Part shown: positions 34,070 to 44,879 of the stretch, one piece after another
Layout: the number at the start of each line of letters is the position of its first letter
Numbering within the stretch: position 1 is the first letter of the stretch
Assembly: GCA_940337035.1 (NCBI GenBank)
Contig: CALNHX010001912.1
Coordinates: forward strand, 117,501-181,500
DNA: 64,000 bases
Direction: 5' to 3'
Source: Agriotes lineatus
Taxonomy: Eukaryota; Arthropoda; Insecta; Coleoptera; Elateridae
The notes under the pieces: generated by a model
Told to the model about the DNA's origin: nothing
Databases searched by the model: none
Seen by the model: the letters and a program-made list of their open reading frames with translations, nothing else
Translations under genes and position numbers: made by a program

Positions 34070-35460
34070 ATAACTACTCCTTTCGAGAATCCATAATCTC
34101 TGTTCTTCCCTTTTACCAGTGTTCATATTTCACTTCCGTAAGTAAGAATCGATGTGTTACTGCTTCATGCATTCTAGTTTTTGTTCCTCCTGACGGTAAT
34201 CTCGTCTGGAACATATCTTGCCCTGTTTTCTTCACTGACTACAGCGCGTAGGTATTTGAATGGCCTTACACCTGCTTTGAGTGTTTCATACAAATGCATT
34301 ACGTTCGTGCTAATGGCTAAAGCAAAACTTGTATTTGATTTTCAACCCATTGTTCGACAAATGAAAATTAGCAAGTCAAAAAATTAAATTCGTACCTTAA
34401 ATGAAAGATTAAATTTGTTAATTACAATGACTTATCTCAAAATCGCCGTTTTGTCGAGTTAGAGTCTTGAGCTTCGAATGACGACTGTGATAAGAGTTAC
34501 GGCTTCATCTGCATACAGGGCAAAACCGTTAGCATTTTTATTCTTAACTTTAATGCTAACTTACATTCCGTGAGCAAACAGCTAAAAATAGGTAGCAGAA
34601 AAATGTTCACTTAAATTCATTGCAAGAACATCCTGGGACACAGGCTCACCCTGTATATCAGAATAGTTCTTTCTTCTTTCGCATTCCATTTGACCTAAAC
34701 AATCGTGAATGACGAAAAGAGAAAATGGTGATTTCTGTCATCCCAACGTAAGAGTCGCTGCTAAGCCATTTGCTGTACAGTTGCCTTATATACATACAAC
34801 AGTTTGGCTACACGTGGTCAGGATTTCTATTGGTTGGCGCCATTTTGTATACTGGTGTCATTTTGACAATTAAATATGGTGTTTTATTAGTGTCGTAATG
34901 ACTTTAAATTTTGCAGATTTGTTATTACTCAACGGAGCACTAACTGTAAATAAAATTTATAATTTCTTATTGATACATTGTTTTTATTTAGTCATGTAGA
35001 TAGATGTAGAACACCGCCATTGATTTTACTCCGCCACTGGAGTCGGTCGTTTTGTGTTCTTTGTCATAATCACTGAACTCTATACCCTTATACACACAGG
35101 AATGAAACTGAGACCTAAGATTAAACAACAAAAGTTTACCGGGGCCAGCCCGTAGGGTCGGGGCGAGGTGATTTATAACCTGTAATACGCAGGTGCAGAC
35201 AAGAATATCGATTTTTGACGTCACAGAACCTTGGTCTTCCCAACGCCGTATCTTTTTGCTTGTTGAGGTTAAGTGCGTCGCTTTGTTAGTCAACAGTAAG
35301 TATTACCTATATTTTGTTTAAATACTTGTTAATTCTAATGTCTATCACTTTGATTCAGCTCCTGAATTTATATTCTTAGTTTGTTTACAGCGACATAGCC
35401 AAATAAACATCTATAGTTAATTTTGTAATATTGCGTCATCTACCCATTAACTATAATTTT
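34070..35460. other. No recognisable gene
   Basis: A minus-strand 101-codon frame (34988-35293; KIDILVCTCVLQVINHLAPT) looks repeat-derived and has no domain. A donor-like AACA|GTAAGT at 35298 could be the end of a 5' exon joining 35466, but no start codon supports it. Confidence 0.35.
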
Positions 35461-35465
35461 TTCAG

Positions 35466-35562
35466 TTATGGGTGTCCTTTGCATGGTGATAATGATCAGC
35501 ACGAAAAAGAAGTCTACCTACGTTCCTGGCTGCAACAAATTGATACTGTACAGGTCAGTGTA
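35466..35562 (+). CDS. Possible internal exon of an unknown gene
   Basis: The acceptor TTTTTTCAG ends at 35465 and a donor CAG|GTCAGT follows at 35563. One frame reads YGCPLHGDNDQHEKEV then YLRSWLQQIDTVQ with no stop, and ends in phase 0. It could join a second candidate exon at 36849 that also opens in phase 0. I recognise no family. It may equally be a spliced-looking fragment of a mobile element. Confidence 0.3.
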
Positions 35563-35814
35563 AGCATTTTCATAAATTTCTGTATCGCGTTATTTAGCTT
35601 CCGAAGCATTAGAAGTAATCGTTAGGTACACCTTCAAATGTGGTAGAAGCTAATACAGTTTTATGTTCATGTTATGATTAGCCTTTGATATCTTCAAATG
35701 TATGTACTACATGTTTTGACGTATGAGCTAATTTGTTTCCTTTATAAAATAACGAAATAACAAACAAAAGTAGTAATTTTCAATATAATATCCCAAGAAC
35801 AGTGATAATTGCGA

Positions 35815-35920
35815 AATAATTTTATTGGAGTTTCCGAAAGCACGTTGCTTGGAAACAGCCCGACGCCAGCGGCCTAAAAGCCTAAAAGCAATGGGCTTGA
35901 GGAAGTTGTAATAAAATTAT
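35815..35920. repeat. Hairpin MITE-like sequence
   Basis: AATAATTTTATT and AATAAAATTAT pair across about 100 bp with a GC-rich middle (CCCGACGCCAGCGGCC). Confidence 0.5.
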
Positions 35921-36239
35921 AAGTATTTATCAATGGTCGAGGGATATTCGGTTAGACAATTTTTTGCCCTTAAAACTATTTATTTACATTTATTTAGTGG
36001 AAGATCAATTATGAAAAGAATATGACATCTTAAAATACTGCACTGCAAACTGTCAAAAATTTGACGTAACATAGCAACCCGAACTGACCGCTGTACACAA
36101 AGTGATAACAACGCACGGGTAGTTCTCAATGTAAGGATAATCTAATTGGTTGATTTTGCCCACATGACTAGAAAAGAGTTAATTTCATTGGATCATTAAT
36201 TTTACAAAAAAATATCAGTAATAATAGGACGAGAGGTCA

Positions 36240-36405
36240 AAATATTGGCGAAAATAGTTTTTGCGATTCGGATACGAGTTTCTGCGGCGACGAGTGCTTG
36301 CACGAGTCGTTATTTTCTAGAGCAACAGAAACGAGATAATCTGAAGAGCAAAAATTGTCTGCAATATTTCAACCTAGAGCCCTATTCGTCTTGACAATTT
36401 AACTG
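36240..36405. repeat. Hairpin MITE-like sequence
   Basis: AATATTGGCGA, TTTTTGC, GTTTCTG on the left face CAGAAAC, GCAAAAA, GCAATATT on the right, around GACGAGTGCTTGCACGAGTC, itself a small palindrome. Confidence 0.6.
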
Positions 36406-36640
36406 GTGTCATTGTCAACCAATGGCATTCTTCAATTTAAAAATAAACTACCAATCGAACGATTATTTCAGCGACAATATTTCGAGAAGCTTTATTTCAG
36501 CGACAATTTTTCCTGTAACTATTTTTTAATGAAAAACAACTTACATTTTAGTTTCACAAGCTTTCTTTGTTTGTAAAACCATTTTCAATCATTTAAAAGT
36601 TAAATTGTCATTAGTAATATAACAAGGGCGAGACATACTT

Positions 36641-36765
36641 ACCGATAATTTTGCACACGCCAAGGGTTGAGTGCTGGTTGCAATGAAAACTGTTCCGAGG
36701 GTAGTTTTCTAAGGGCAACCAGCACGATGACTCTTGGCACGGGCGAAATTATGTAAGTGTGGTGC
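36641..36765. repeat. Hairpin MITE-like sequence
   Basis: ATAATTTTGC, GCCAAGGGTTGA and GTGCTGGTTGC face GGCAACCAGCAC, GACTCTTGGC and GCGAAATTAT, giving a stem of about 45 bp around a 30-bp loop. Confidence 0.65.
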
Positions 36766-36848
36766 CCGCGTTTATATTTTGAAGATGACATCAGCCATGT
36801 CACAGTTGTGTGTAATAATCAACGTTAGATTATTTTTCAAAATTATTC

Positions 36849-36981
36849 AGGGTTATTTATATGCATTTCTCTCTGTTACCGATTTTCAACATACTTTGGA
36901 GAATAACTTCAAGCAGTTCTACAAATCATCAATAGGTTTTGGAGAAACTGCCCTGGCGATGCCCACATCTACGACGATTTG
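36849..36981 (+). CDS. Possible 3' exon of the same unknown gene
   Basis: The acceptor ATTATTCAG ends near 36848. The phase-0 frame reads GYLYAFLSVTDFQHTLENNF and runs to TGA. A competing acceptor near 36933 (ATCAATAG) opens another frame, FWRNCPGDAHIYDDLIL, that runs into a strong donor GTAAGT at 36987. The two readings cannot both be right; neither gives a known domain. Confidence 0.22.
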
Positions 36982-36984
36982 ATA

Positions 36985-38073
36985 TTAAGTAAGTGCACTG
37001 CTTCCTTAATCTTCAAATTTGTCAAGCAGACGAATAAGCCGAATACCTCCATTACCCAAGAACATCGGAAGAAAATGGCTGCGAAGTAGGTTGTTATTTA
37101 TTTATTACGTTTATAAATAATACGTACCTATATTTTATTTATTTCGATGTTGTTTTATAAGCATTTATTTTTTGTTCTAGAATTTAATATTTCTTGTATT
37201 GTATATTATTTCTGCTGGCTGTATTTACTACATTAATACAGTTTTTTACTACTGATGTCCCTAAATAATCGTTTTATTTACATTAAATGTTGTACTGTTG
37301 TAATTTGTATTTAAGAAATAATTTGTAAATTTTAATTGTTAATGCACAATTCACCATTAGCAATTAAAGTTTATGAATTATTTTTTAAATCAAATTGTAT
37401 TCACAAAATATTCTTTTAAATTAATGAGATTCAAGGGTTGCCAACTTTTAACATAGGAGATCCGCTTCTATTAGATATTGTTCTGTGCTTATAGGTACAG
37501 TTCCAGTGTTGCCAACCCTATTACTATAGTAAGAGATCTATTACTTTATGCCCCTGTCTATTACGCTATTATTCTCGCAGCAAAATCTATTACGTTTTGC
37601 AATTTGTATTACTTTTCTATTACGTTCCTGTTAAGTGTCTTTTTTATTATGTTGAAACAAAGTCTGTATGTCATAATCCTTAGTTAAAGACTAACTGACT
37701 ATGGGCCATTCTAAAAAAAACGTAACCTTTATAGGGAAACTTGTTTACAAACCAAAATATTGTTTTTAAACAAAAATATTTTATAATATGGAGTAACAAC
37801 ACATATGTAATACATATTCGTATAAGCCCAAGGTTCTTGAATTAATTTATAATTGTGTTATTTAAAAAATGAAAAATGTGGATGAACGGAGTATACAACA
37901 ATATTACCGGAGAATACAAATTTTTTATGTTAAGACTACACTTGCTTGCTGATAAAAATGATCAATTTTTTTTCTTATACAACCAAATACAGAACTCCAA
38001 ATACAAAGTAAAAACAAATGATAAACTAAAAACAAAACTAAAGAAAAAGTTATTCAATATTTCTAAATTGTAA
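36985..38073. other. AT-rich stretch, no gene
   Basis: A short frame QTNKPNTSITQEHRKKMAAK to a stop near 37087 might be a coding end but has no support. 37450-37640 contains repeated CTATTACG motifs that also appear near 48050. Confidence 0.35.
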
Positions 38074-38102
38074 TCTATACATATATAAAGGAAAGTCACA
38101 AC

Positions 38103-39370
38103 TAGGGATGGGCGCGTGACGTGAAAACAGTCGTGTCACGTCGTGTCACGGCGTGTCACGTCGTGAACGTGACTAATATTTGAAAATCGTGACGTGAACG
38201 TGAGTGAACGTGAGTGAAAATTTTCAAGACGTGATTCACGTTTCACGTTGATTTCACGTTAAATATTTAGTAACGAATAAAAAACTGCAGGGTGCAGCAA
38301 CTTTTAAATTCATTAAATCACAAATTGTGCCAAACAAGTTACATTGTGTGGCTTTATTTTTGGACCCTAATTATAAATCCTTAAAGTTCTTACCTTCACA
38401 TAAAAGAGAATATTATAATCAAATAAAACTATAGATGATAATGATGAAATACATAGCAAACGACTCAAAACTGGTACATCAGCATCAGATTCTTATCTTT
38501 CTACACTTAGAGATAGCTCTGACGATGACACGTGTAATTAAGATGATGTCGAAACAAAACTAAATTAGTATGTTAAATTAAAATTCGGAAATGTAGATGA
38601 CATTTTATGATTTTGGAAAAACAGTGTAAATACGCCACTGTTAAAAAAACTTGATAAATTTTAAACATACCGGCAAGTTCCGCTACAAGCGAAAGAGAAT
38701 TTTCTACAGTTGGGCGACTTTTGGAAGAGCGCAGAATTCGAAGTAACGCTGAAAATGTTGATTACATATTATTTTTAAATCAACATTTTAATGTGTAGAT
38801 GTGTAGATGAACTTATTATTCTAATAAACGTAATGGTTTGTTTTTTATACTCGGCTAACGCTGAAAATGTTGATCCTTGTACGTAAAAGTACTTTCAAAC
38901 CTACGAATTAAAAGTGTTGCCTAGCAATATATACCTTCTGTACTCATGCCAATAAGGGAAACGTCAATTCCAATGACAGCTTTTAGTATTAAAAGTAATG
39001 TCTTTGAAGACAGCTGCAAGAAATATATTTGCGAGAAATCAGTATTTATCCCTTGTTGAAGTTATTGTGGTAAATTTTCATTTTTTTCTTTTTAGGTCAA
39101 CTATTCTGATTGCAACATATCACGTAAATTATGTCAGGTGCAAAACATATTTTTAGTTCTCTTTAGGGTGTTTTCATTGGTTTTAAATTTGAACATTTTG
39201 TTCTATCTGAATTTAAATTTTGAAATAAAAGCTGCGTGTCACGTCGTGAGTGGCGTGTCACGCCGTGAACGTGAGTGAACGTGAGCGTGAACGTGCGTGA
39301 ACGTGACTGTTTAAAGCAAGCGTGAAACGTGCGTGACGTGAGCGAAAATTCACTCACGCGCCCATCTCTA
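38103..39370 (+). mobile_element. hAT element, 1268 bp, exact 8-bp target duplication
   Basis: Ends TAGGGATGGGCGCGTGA and, from the right, TAGAGATGGGCGCGTGA form the inverted repeats, with long CGTGACGTGAACGTGA-type subterminal repeats on both sides. GTCACAAC is duplicated exactly (38095-38102, 39371-39378). It holds the C-terminal part of a hAT transposase on the plus strand, so the direction given is that of the ORF remnant. Insertion into the Helitron is proven by the duplication and by the continuity of Helitron sequence across it. Confidence 0.92.
38300..38798 (+). pseudogene. hAT transposase C-terminal remnant (dimerisation domain)
   Basis: Starts CVALFLDPNYKSLKFLPSHK near 38345 and, after stops, ends with the hATC domain: IPASSATSEREFSTVGRLLE then ERRIRSNAENVDYILFLNQH at 38667-38789 and a stop at 38796. 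The SER..FS..G motif is typical of hAT dimerisation domains. The catalytic part is gone, so the copy cannot move itself. Confidence 0.8.
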
Positions 39371-39429
39371 GTCACAACCCTGACTAATCAACGCAGAGCC
39401 GAAACCACTGGCACTAAAAACTTGAAATT

Positions 39430-41240
39430 TGGGTGGCAGGTTCGGTTTGTTACGTAAGGTAGTGCTAAGAAGGGATTTTTTAAAATTCGACCCCTAAGGG
39501 GGTGAAAAGGGGTAAAATGTGTTTTCACGAATTCCTCAATATTTCTTACACCCGATAAGATATCGACTTGGTGTTTACTTGCAAAGATTATCAATGTAAA
39601 TACCTAGAAACGTATTTTAGAATTTTGCCCTAATCAACCCCTAAAGGTGCAAATGTGGATTGGGGGTGAATTAAAGAACCCTAAGTATTTCCTATGTTTA
39701 TTGAGTTAGAACATTCTTTTTTGACACATAGATTGATTTTTAAAATATTTAGAAAGGGGTGTAAGGGAATTTGAAAATGTTAACCCTAAAGGGGTAAAAG
39801 GAGGAAAAACTGAAAAGGTGTGGGGGGGTTAAATTTATTAATTTTTTTCGCCGTGAGGTCCATTTCACAATAAAATGGGTTAAAAGTGATATTTTGAAAT
39901 TTCTCTCCTACGGGGGTCAAAAGGGTTAAAATGTGTTTTCGCGAGTTCCTCAATATCTCTTACACCCGATGAGATAGCGATTTGGTGTTTACTTGCAAAT
40001 ATTATCAATGCAAATACCTAGACACTTATTTTAGTATTTTGCCCTAATCAACCCCTAAAGGTGCAAATCTGAATTGGGGATGAATTAAAGAACCCTAAGT
40101 ATTTTCTATGTTTATTGAGTTAGAACATTCTTTTTAGGCATATAGATGGATTTTTAAAATATCTAGAAATGGGCGTAAGGAACTTTCAAAATTTTAACCC
40201 TAAAGGGGTAAAAGGAGGATAAACTGAAAAGTGGTGGGGGGGGGGGGTTAAATTTATTAATTTTTTCGCTGTGTGTTTCATTTTATAATAAAATGGGTTA
40301 AAAGAGATTTTTTGAAATTACTCCCCCACGGGGGTGAAAAGGGGTAAAATGTGTTTTTACGAGTTCCTCAATATCTCTTAGACCCAATGAGATAGCGACT
40401 TGGTGTCTACTTGCAAAGATTATCAATGCAAATACCTAAAAACGTATTTTACGATTTTGTCCTAATCAACCCCTAAAGGTTCAAGTCTGGATTGGGGCTG
40501 AATTAAAGAACCCTAAATATCTCCTATGTTTATTGAGTTAAAACACTCTTTTTGGCATGTAGATGTATTTTTAAAATATTTAGAAAGAGGTATACGGGCT
40601 TTTGAAAATTTTAACCCTAAAGAGGTAAAAGGAGGAAAAACTGAAAAAGGGTAGGGGGTGAATTAAAGACCCTTCGTTACTCCTATGTTTATTGAGTTAG
40701 ATCAGTCTTTTTTGGTGTATAGATATATTTTTAAAATATCTAAAAATTGGTTTAAGTGGTTTTGAAAAATGTACCCCTAAAGGGGTAAAAAGGGGTAAAC
40801 TATGTTTTCACGAATTCCACAATATCTCTTAGGCCCGGTAAGATATCGACTTGGTGTTTGCGTGAGTAGCTATCCAATGCAAATGTCTAAAACCACATTT
40901 CATTGCCCTAATCAACCCTTAAAAGGTGCGAATTTGAATTCGTGGTGAATTATAGAACCCTTTGTATCTCCTGTGTTTGTTGAGTTAGATCATTCTTTTT
41001 TGGCATATAGATGTATTTTTAAATCTTTAGAAAACATTTTTAAGGGTTTTTTAAATTTCACCCCTAAACCGGTAAAAAGGGAAAACTGAATAGAAGTAGG
41101 AAGTTAAAATTATTTTTCGCTGTGGGTTCATTTCAGTATAAAACGGTCTGATTTTTTTTAGAAATTGCACCCCTAAGAGGCGAAAAGTGGTAAACTGTTT
41201 AGCGTATTGAGTGATGGAGGAGGGTGACACTCTAGAATGC
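39430..41240. repeat. Large-unit tandem array inside the Helitron (period about 410-450 bp)
   Basis: The landmark GTTTTCACGA.TTCC.CAATAT recurs near 39521, 39931, 40350 and 40802; AATCAACCCCTAAAGGTGCA and ACCCTAAAGGGGTAAAAGGA recur once per unit. Each unit has repeated CCCCTAAAGGGG cores, so smaller sub-units exist inside it. Copies differ by about 10 per cent or more. Confidence 0.8.
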
Positions 41241-41303
41241 ATTTGAGATTTAGAAGAAAAAACAAACATTTGTAGTCCGTACGAAGAACGGGCATCTTGC
41301 TAG

Positions 41304-41896
41304 TATACTATAAAAGTATACAGTCCACCCCACTTGGACATTAAAGAAGACTCATTAAATTCAGTTAATAAATCTTTTTTGCAACATGCTTTTTTCGTTT
41401 CAAATTCTTTTGCAGTTTTCACATTTCCATTTACATTAATGGTCACTGCTTTAGTTACCCATTTGTCAATAGTTGTTTCATCATTTTCAATATATTCTTT
41501 AAAAAATATTTCTCTTGATTTCTATTGCGGACATTTCCTTTCCAAGCAACTTTCTGACAATGGCTGGCAGCATAATGAAGCAAGAATTTCATGTGCAGAG
41601 TTTTCTTCAATTATTTAAAAAAAATTGTCACTAAACTGAAATTTTCATGAACAATACATAAACAACATTTGGGGTAACTATCCAAAATGGATGTAACTTA
41701 CAAAACAAAGTATACTACATTTTCAAATCAGGATGCGATGCCTTAAAATTTGTATGAAGCTGCAGTAAAGTATTACTTAAAGATCATTATTGTCACTGTT
41801 TCTTTTTTCCCAGGCGCCACCTTGTTATTTTTATCTATTTCAAGAAAACTCTTAACAACTTGTGGATTTTTAAAAACATTCTTCTGATCTCAAATG
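41304..41896. other. Spacer between Helitron and mariner, no gene
   Basis: The 94-codon frame at 41334 has AT-driven composition; no motif found. Confidence 0.4.
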
Positions 41897-41898
41897 TA

Positions 41899-43188
41899 CG
41901 AGGGTATTTCAGTTTGTCCTTAGAAAATCCAAGATATCGTGCTCATAGCATCAAATATCTTTTGTTTTTAGTAAATGTCATTATTCACTTGACAACTGTC
42001 AAAGTTTCAGCCACATCCATCACGTAGTTTCGTTTTTATTGTCGATTGAAGCAAGAAACTTTTGTTGATCTGAAAAAAATGGAAAAAGTGAGTTTCGAGC
42101 GGTAATTAAACACTTATATTTAAAAGGTTTAACACCGAAAGAGATGAAAGCTGAGTTGGATGAAGTTCATGGCACATCTGCTCCTGTGGTTGCAACTATA
42201 TGCAATTGGGTAAATGAGTTTAAACGTGGCCGTACATCCACAAGAGATGCACCTCGTTCAGGACGTCTAGTTGAAGTGATAACGCCCGGAATGATTGACA
42301 AAATCCACGACATGATTTTAAGTAATCGAAGAATCAAAGTGCGCGAAATAGTTGAAGCTATGGGCATATCGCAAGGTACAGTGTTTTCAATTTTGCACGA
42401 AAAATTGGGTGTGAAAAAAATCGGCAAGATGGGTGCCGCGTTTGCTGTCGGTGGAGAATAAACGTACTCGTGTAGTCGACTCAGAGACTATTTTGGCGCT
42501 TTTTCGTCGCAATCCTGAGGAGTTTCTGCGTTGATACATAACTGTGGACGAAACGTGGATACACCACTACACTCCCGAGACAAAGGAACAGTCAAAACAG
42601 TGGGTTTTTGAAGGGACACGGGCTCCAAAGAAGGTGAAAACGGTGAAATCGGCTGGTAAGGCGATGGCCACAGTTTTTTGGGATGCACGAGGAATCATCT
42701 ACATCTATTACTTGGAAAAGAGAAAAACGATAACTGGAGAGTATTATGCGTCGTTACTGGACCGGTTGAGCGAAGAAATTAAGAAAAAAAGTCCCCATTT
42801 GCAAAAGAAAAAGATCCTTTTCCATCAAGACAATGCACGGGTGCACACCTGTGCAGTTGTGATGGCCAAAATCATGAAATTAAAGTTCGAGTTACTACAG
42901 CATCCACCGTGTAACCGGATTTGGCCCCAAGTGACTTTTTTTATTTGCAAACTTAAAACAATGGCTTGGCGGAAGGCGGTTTACGTCGAACGAAGAGGTC
43001 ATCGCCCAAACAGATGCCTATTTTGAGGACCTTCCGAAATCTTACTTTTTAGATGGTTTAAAAAAGTTGGAGAAACGTTTGGAAAAGTGTATAAAGCTAA
43101 AAGGCGATTACGTTGAAAAGTAAATAAAGATCCACCTCAAATAATTTGTTTTTCTCTCTTTTTCTAAGGATTTATTGAACTACCCTCG
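41899..43188 (+). mobile_element. Full-length mariner element, 1290 bp
   Basis: Inverted ends CGAGGGTATTTCAGTTTGTC and, from the right, CGAGGGTAGTTCAATAAATC both continue into CTTAGAAAA, about 28 bp. TA flanks at 41897-41898 and 43189-43190. Length and ends are those of a complete mariner; the transposase gene inside is broken. Confidence 0.93.
42079..43123 (+). pseudogene. Mariner transposase, DD34D type, broken
   Basis: The HTH half (GLTPKEMKAELDEVHGTSAP; GRTSTRDAPRSGR) and the catalytic half (ITVDETWIHHYTPETK; ILFHQDNARVHT) are well kept. Breaks: a one-base shift just after the ATG at 42079; a shift near 42420 ahead of ARWVPRLLSVENK; a TGA at 42531 where an Arg codon is usual; and two shifts near 42915-42955 around the third Asp motif DLAPSDFF. 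The C-terminus YFEDLPKSYFLDGLKK ends at a TAA at 43121. All three catalytic Asp codons are still present, in different frames, so inactivation is recent by mariner standards. Confidence 0.9.
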
Positions 43189-43354
43189 TATTTATATTTA
43201 CGGTTTGCTAACATTCTCACATATGTTAGTGATTTTCTTTCATTTACTTACACACCTATATTTTTTGATAATAACTATCACCATTCAATATCTCAACAAA
43301 ATCGTGTTTCTTGGTGACATTTGTGACCTTACTGTAACTTTCCTTTATTTGATT

Positions 43355-43950
43355 TTATATGACCTCAGCAAATAACAATTTCTTTTTTACAAAGGGAGTA
43401 ATATTTTGTCCTTTCAAAACTCTTTTAATTTGTTTTCTTGGAGTCAGTTTGTTGTCTGGAAACTTTGCACTCTGGCTACTGTGAAACCGTAGTCTGTATG
43501 TATTTATTTTGTCTTTTAACTCTTTTCTCTTTTCTTCTTTTATTTCGAGCACTTATTTTTCGCCTACTTTTATTTTATAGATTGCCATGGCTACTAGTAC
43601 TAGGGCTTCGACTTTCAGGTGAAGTATTCAGGGACTGTACTACTTTTGATGTTTTTTTAACAGATTCTCTACATTTTCTAGTTTTTTCTTCCAACTCTTT
43701 CTTAGTTATCTACTCCCACGCTCATTCATTTTACTCTTTGCAGTTTTTATTTTACTTACCATTATCAACTCGCTTTTTGTAACGCTCTCTTTCCTTCTGC
43801 TTCATGAATTCATACCTCTCTAGATCATTTTCTACGATTCCTGTACTCTCTCATCCTCTGTTTCACTTTATTAGACGTTTCTCTGTCATTGTTCTTTTTC
43901 TGTACCATTATTTTTACTTTTTCTGAAAAGTGGCGATTAATATGAGAGAT
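43355..43950 (-). pseudogene. Decayed Lys/Arg/Glu-rich coding sequence, probably mobile-element-derived
   Basis: The minus strand reads ERYEFMKQKERERYKKRVDN, KKELEEKTRKCRESVKKTSK, VVQSLNTSPESRSPSTSSHG and SRRKISARNKRRKEKRVKRQ across several stops. Highly charged, likely coiled coil. I have seen such proteins linked to insect mobile elements but cannot name the family. Confidence 0.35.
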
Positions 43951-43959
43951 ATTTTAAAA

Positions 43960-44640
43960 ACAGATGTTACTTTTTTTGTAAGAAAAAATATTGTTAAGTA
44001 GAAAGCGCTGTATTATTAGGTTCATTTATATTGAAATACACAAATATACATTTAGTTAAGCAAAAATGATTCAAAATTTAAAATTACCTACCTGAGTAAA
44101 CATACAGCATTATTATATCAGAATTTACAATTTATTTTATGAATTCTCACAAATGTGCTTAACTACTGAACTGAGTATCCACAGTTACAGATACTGTATC
44201 CTCCGTCACATCATACATGTAACGAATAATTGTAAATATTACAATAATTGAAGTTAGAAATTTTACATGTAGTGTAAGGGAAGATAATTGGTCGGCCTTA
44301 CCTGGTGGCGAAAGTTATATTTGTTATTTTTCCGGCTGGTAACTATCGGCCTAATTGGGCTAGCTCGCCGAGAGGGTCGTAGGGTTCCAGCTATGCTGAA
44401 AGAGAATACACAAAAAAATAAGGAGAGGGCGCCAGGTCCTCGACTCAGATCTAATCCTTGTGCCGGACCGTTCACAAGGTCGGAGATAATTCCAGCAGAC
44501 CAAAAGTAAACAAATCAACGACCAAAGAAAATGTCACAGCTTTATTATCAAACAGGTAGGTGGGTAGGTACTATAATGCAACTACAAATACAAATATATG
44601 GCGATTCGAACAGGCATCAAAATGTATACATGTATGTATA
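43960..44640. other. No recognisable gene
   Basis: 44280-44510 is GC-richer, with open frames on both strands over the same bases, which points to composition and not coding. Confidence 0.35.
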
Positions 44641-44647
44641 TATAATA

Positions 44648-44875
44648 TGCATAAATATATCGAGCACGTGCAGATGGAATAAATGTTTCGGGACGAATAT
44701 AAATAGGATGTAACAAATTTAAATATAATATGCGGCAATATATATAGCGAGCACATACAGATCAAATAAGTATTTCGAGCCGAATATAAATATGTAGTAG
44801 CAAATTAAAATATCCTATGTATAAATATAGTAAACGCATGCAGATTAAATAAATATTTCGAGCCCATTATAAATC
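44648..44875. repeat. Tandem repeat, three units of about 85 bp
   Basis: GCATAAATATATCGAGCACGTGCAGAT (given by its landmarks CGAGCAC.T.CAGAT) recurs at 44648, 44731 and 44818, each followed by (A/G)AATAA.T.TTTCG.G.C and ATATAAAT. Confidence 0.65.
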
Positions 44876-44879
44876 TTTC

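Larger units (their letters stand above)
38074..41303 (+). mobile_element. Helitron, non-autonomous, both termini present, split by a hAT
   Basis: The 5' end TCTATACATATATAAAGGAA follows an A (38073). The 3' end is a hairpin CCGT-ACGAAGA-ACGG, then GCATCTTGCTAG, ending at 41303 before a T. TC...hairpin...CTAG inserted between A and T is the Helitron signature. Inside is an array of about 420-bp units (below). No Rep/helicase is present. The hAT at 38103-39370 split it 21 bp from its left end. Confidence 0.85.
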
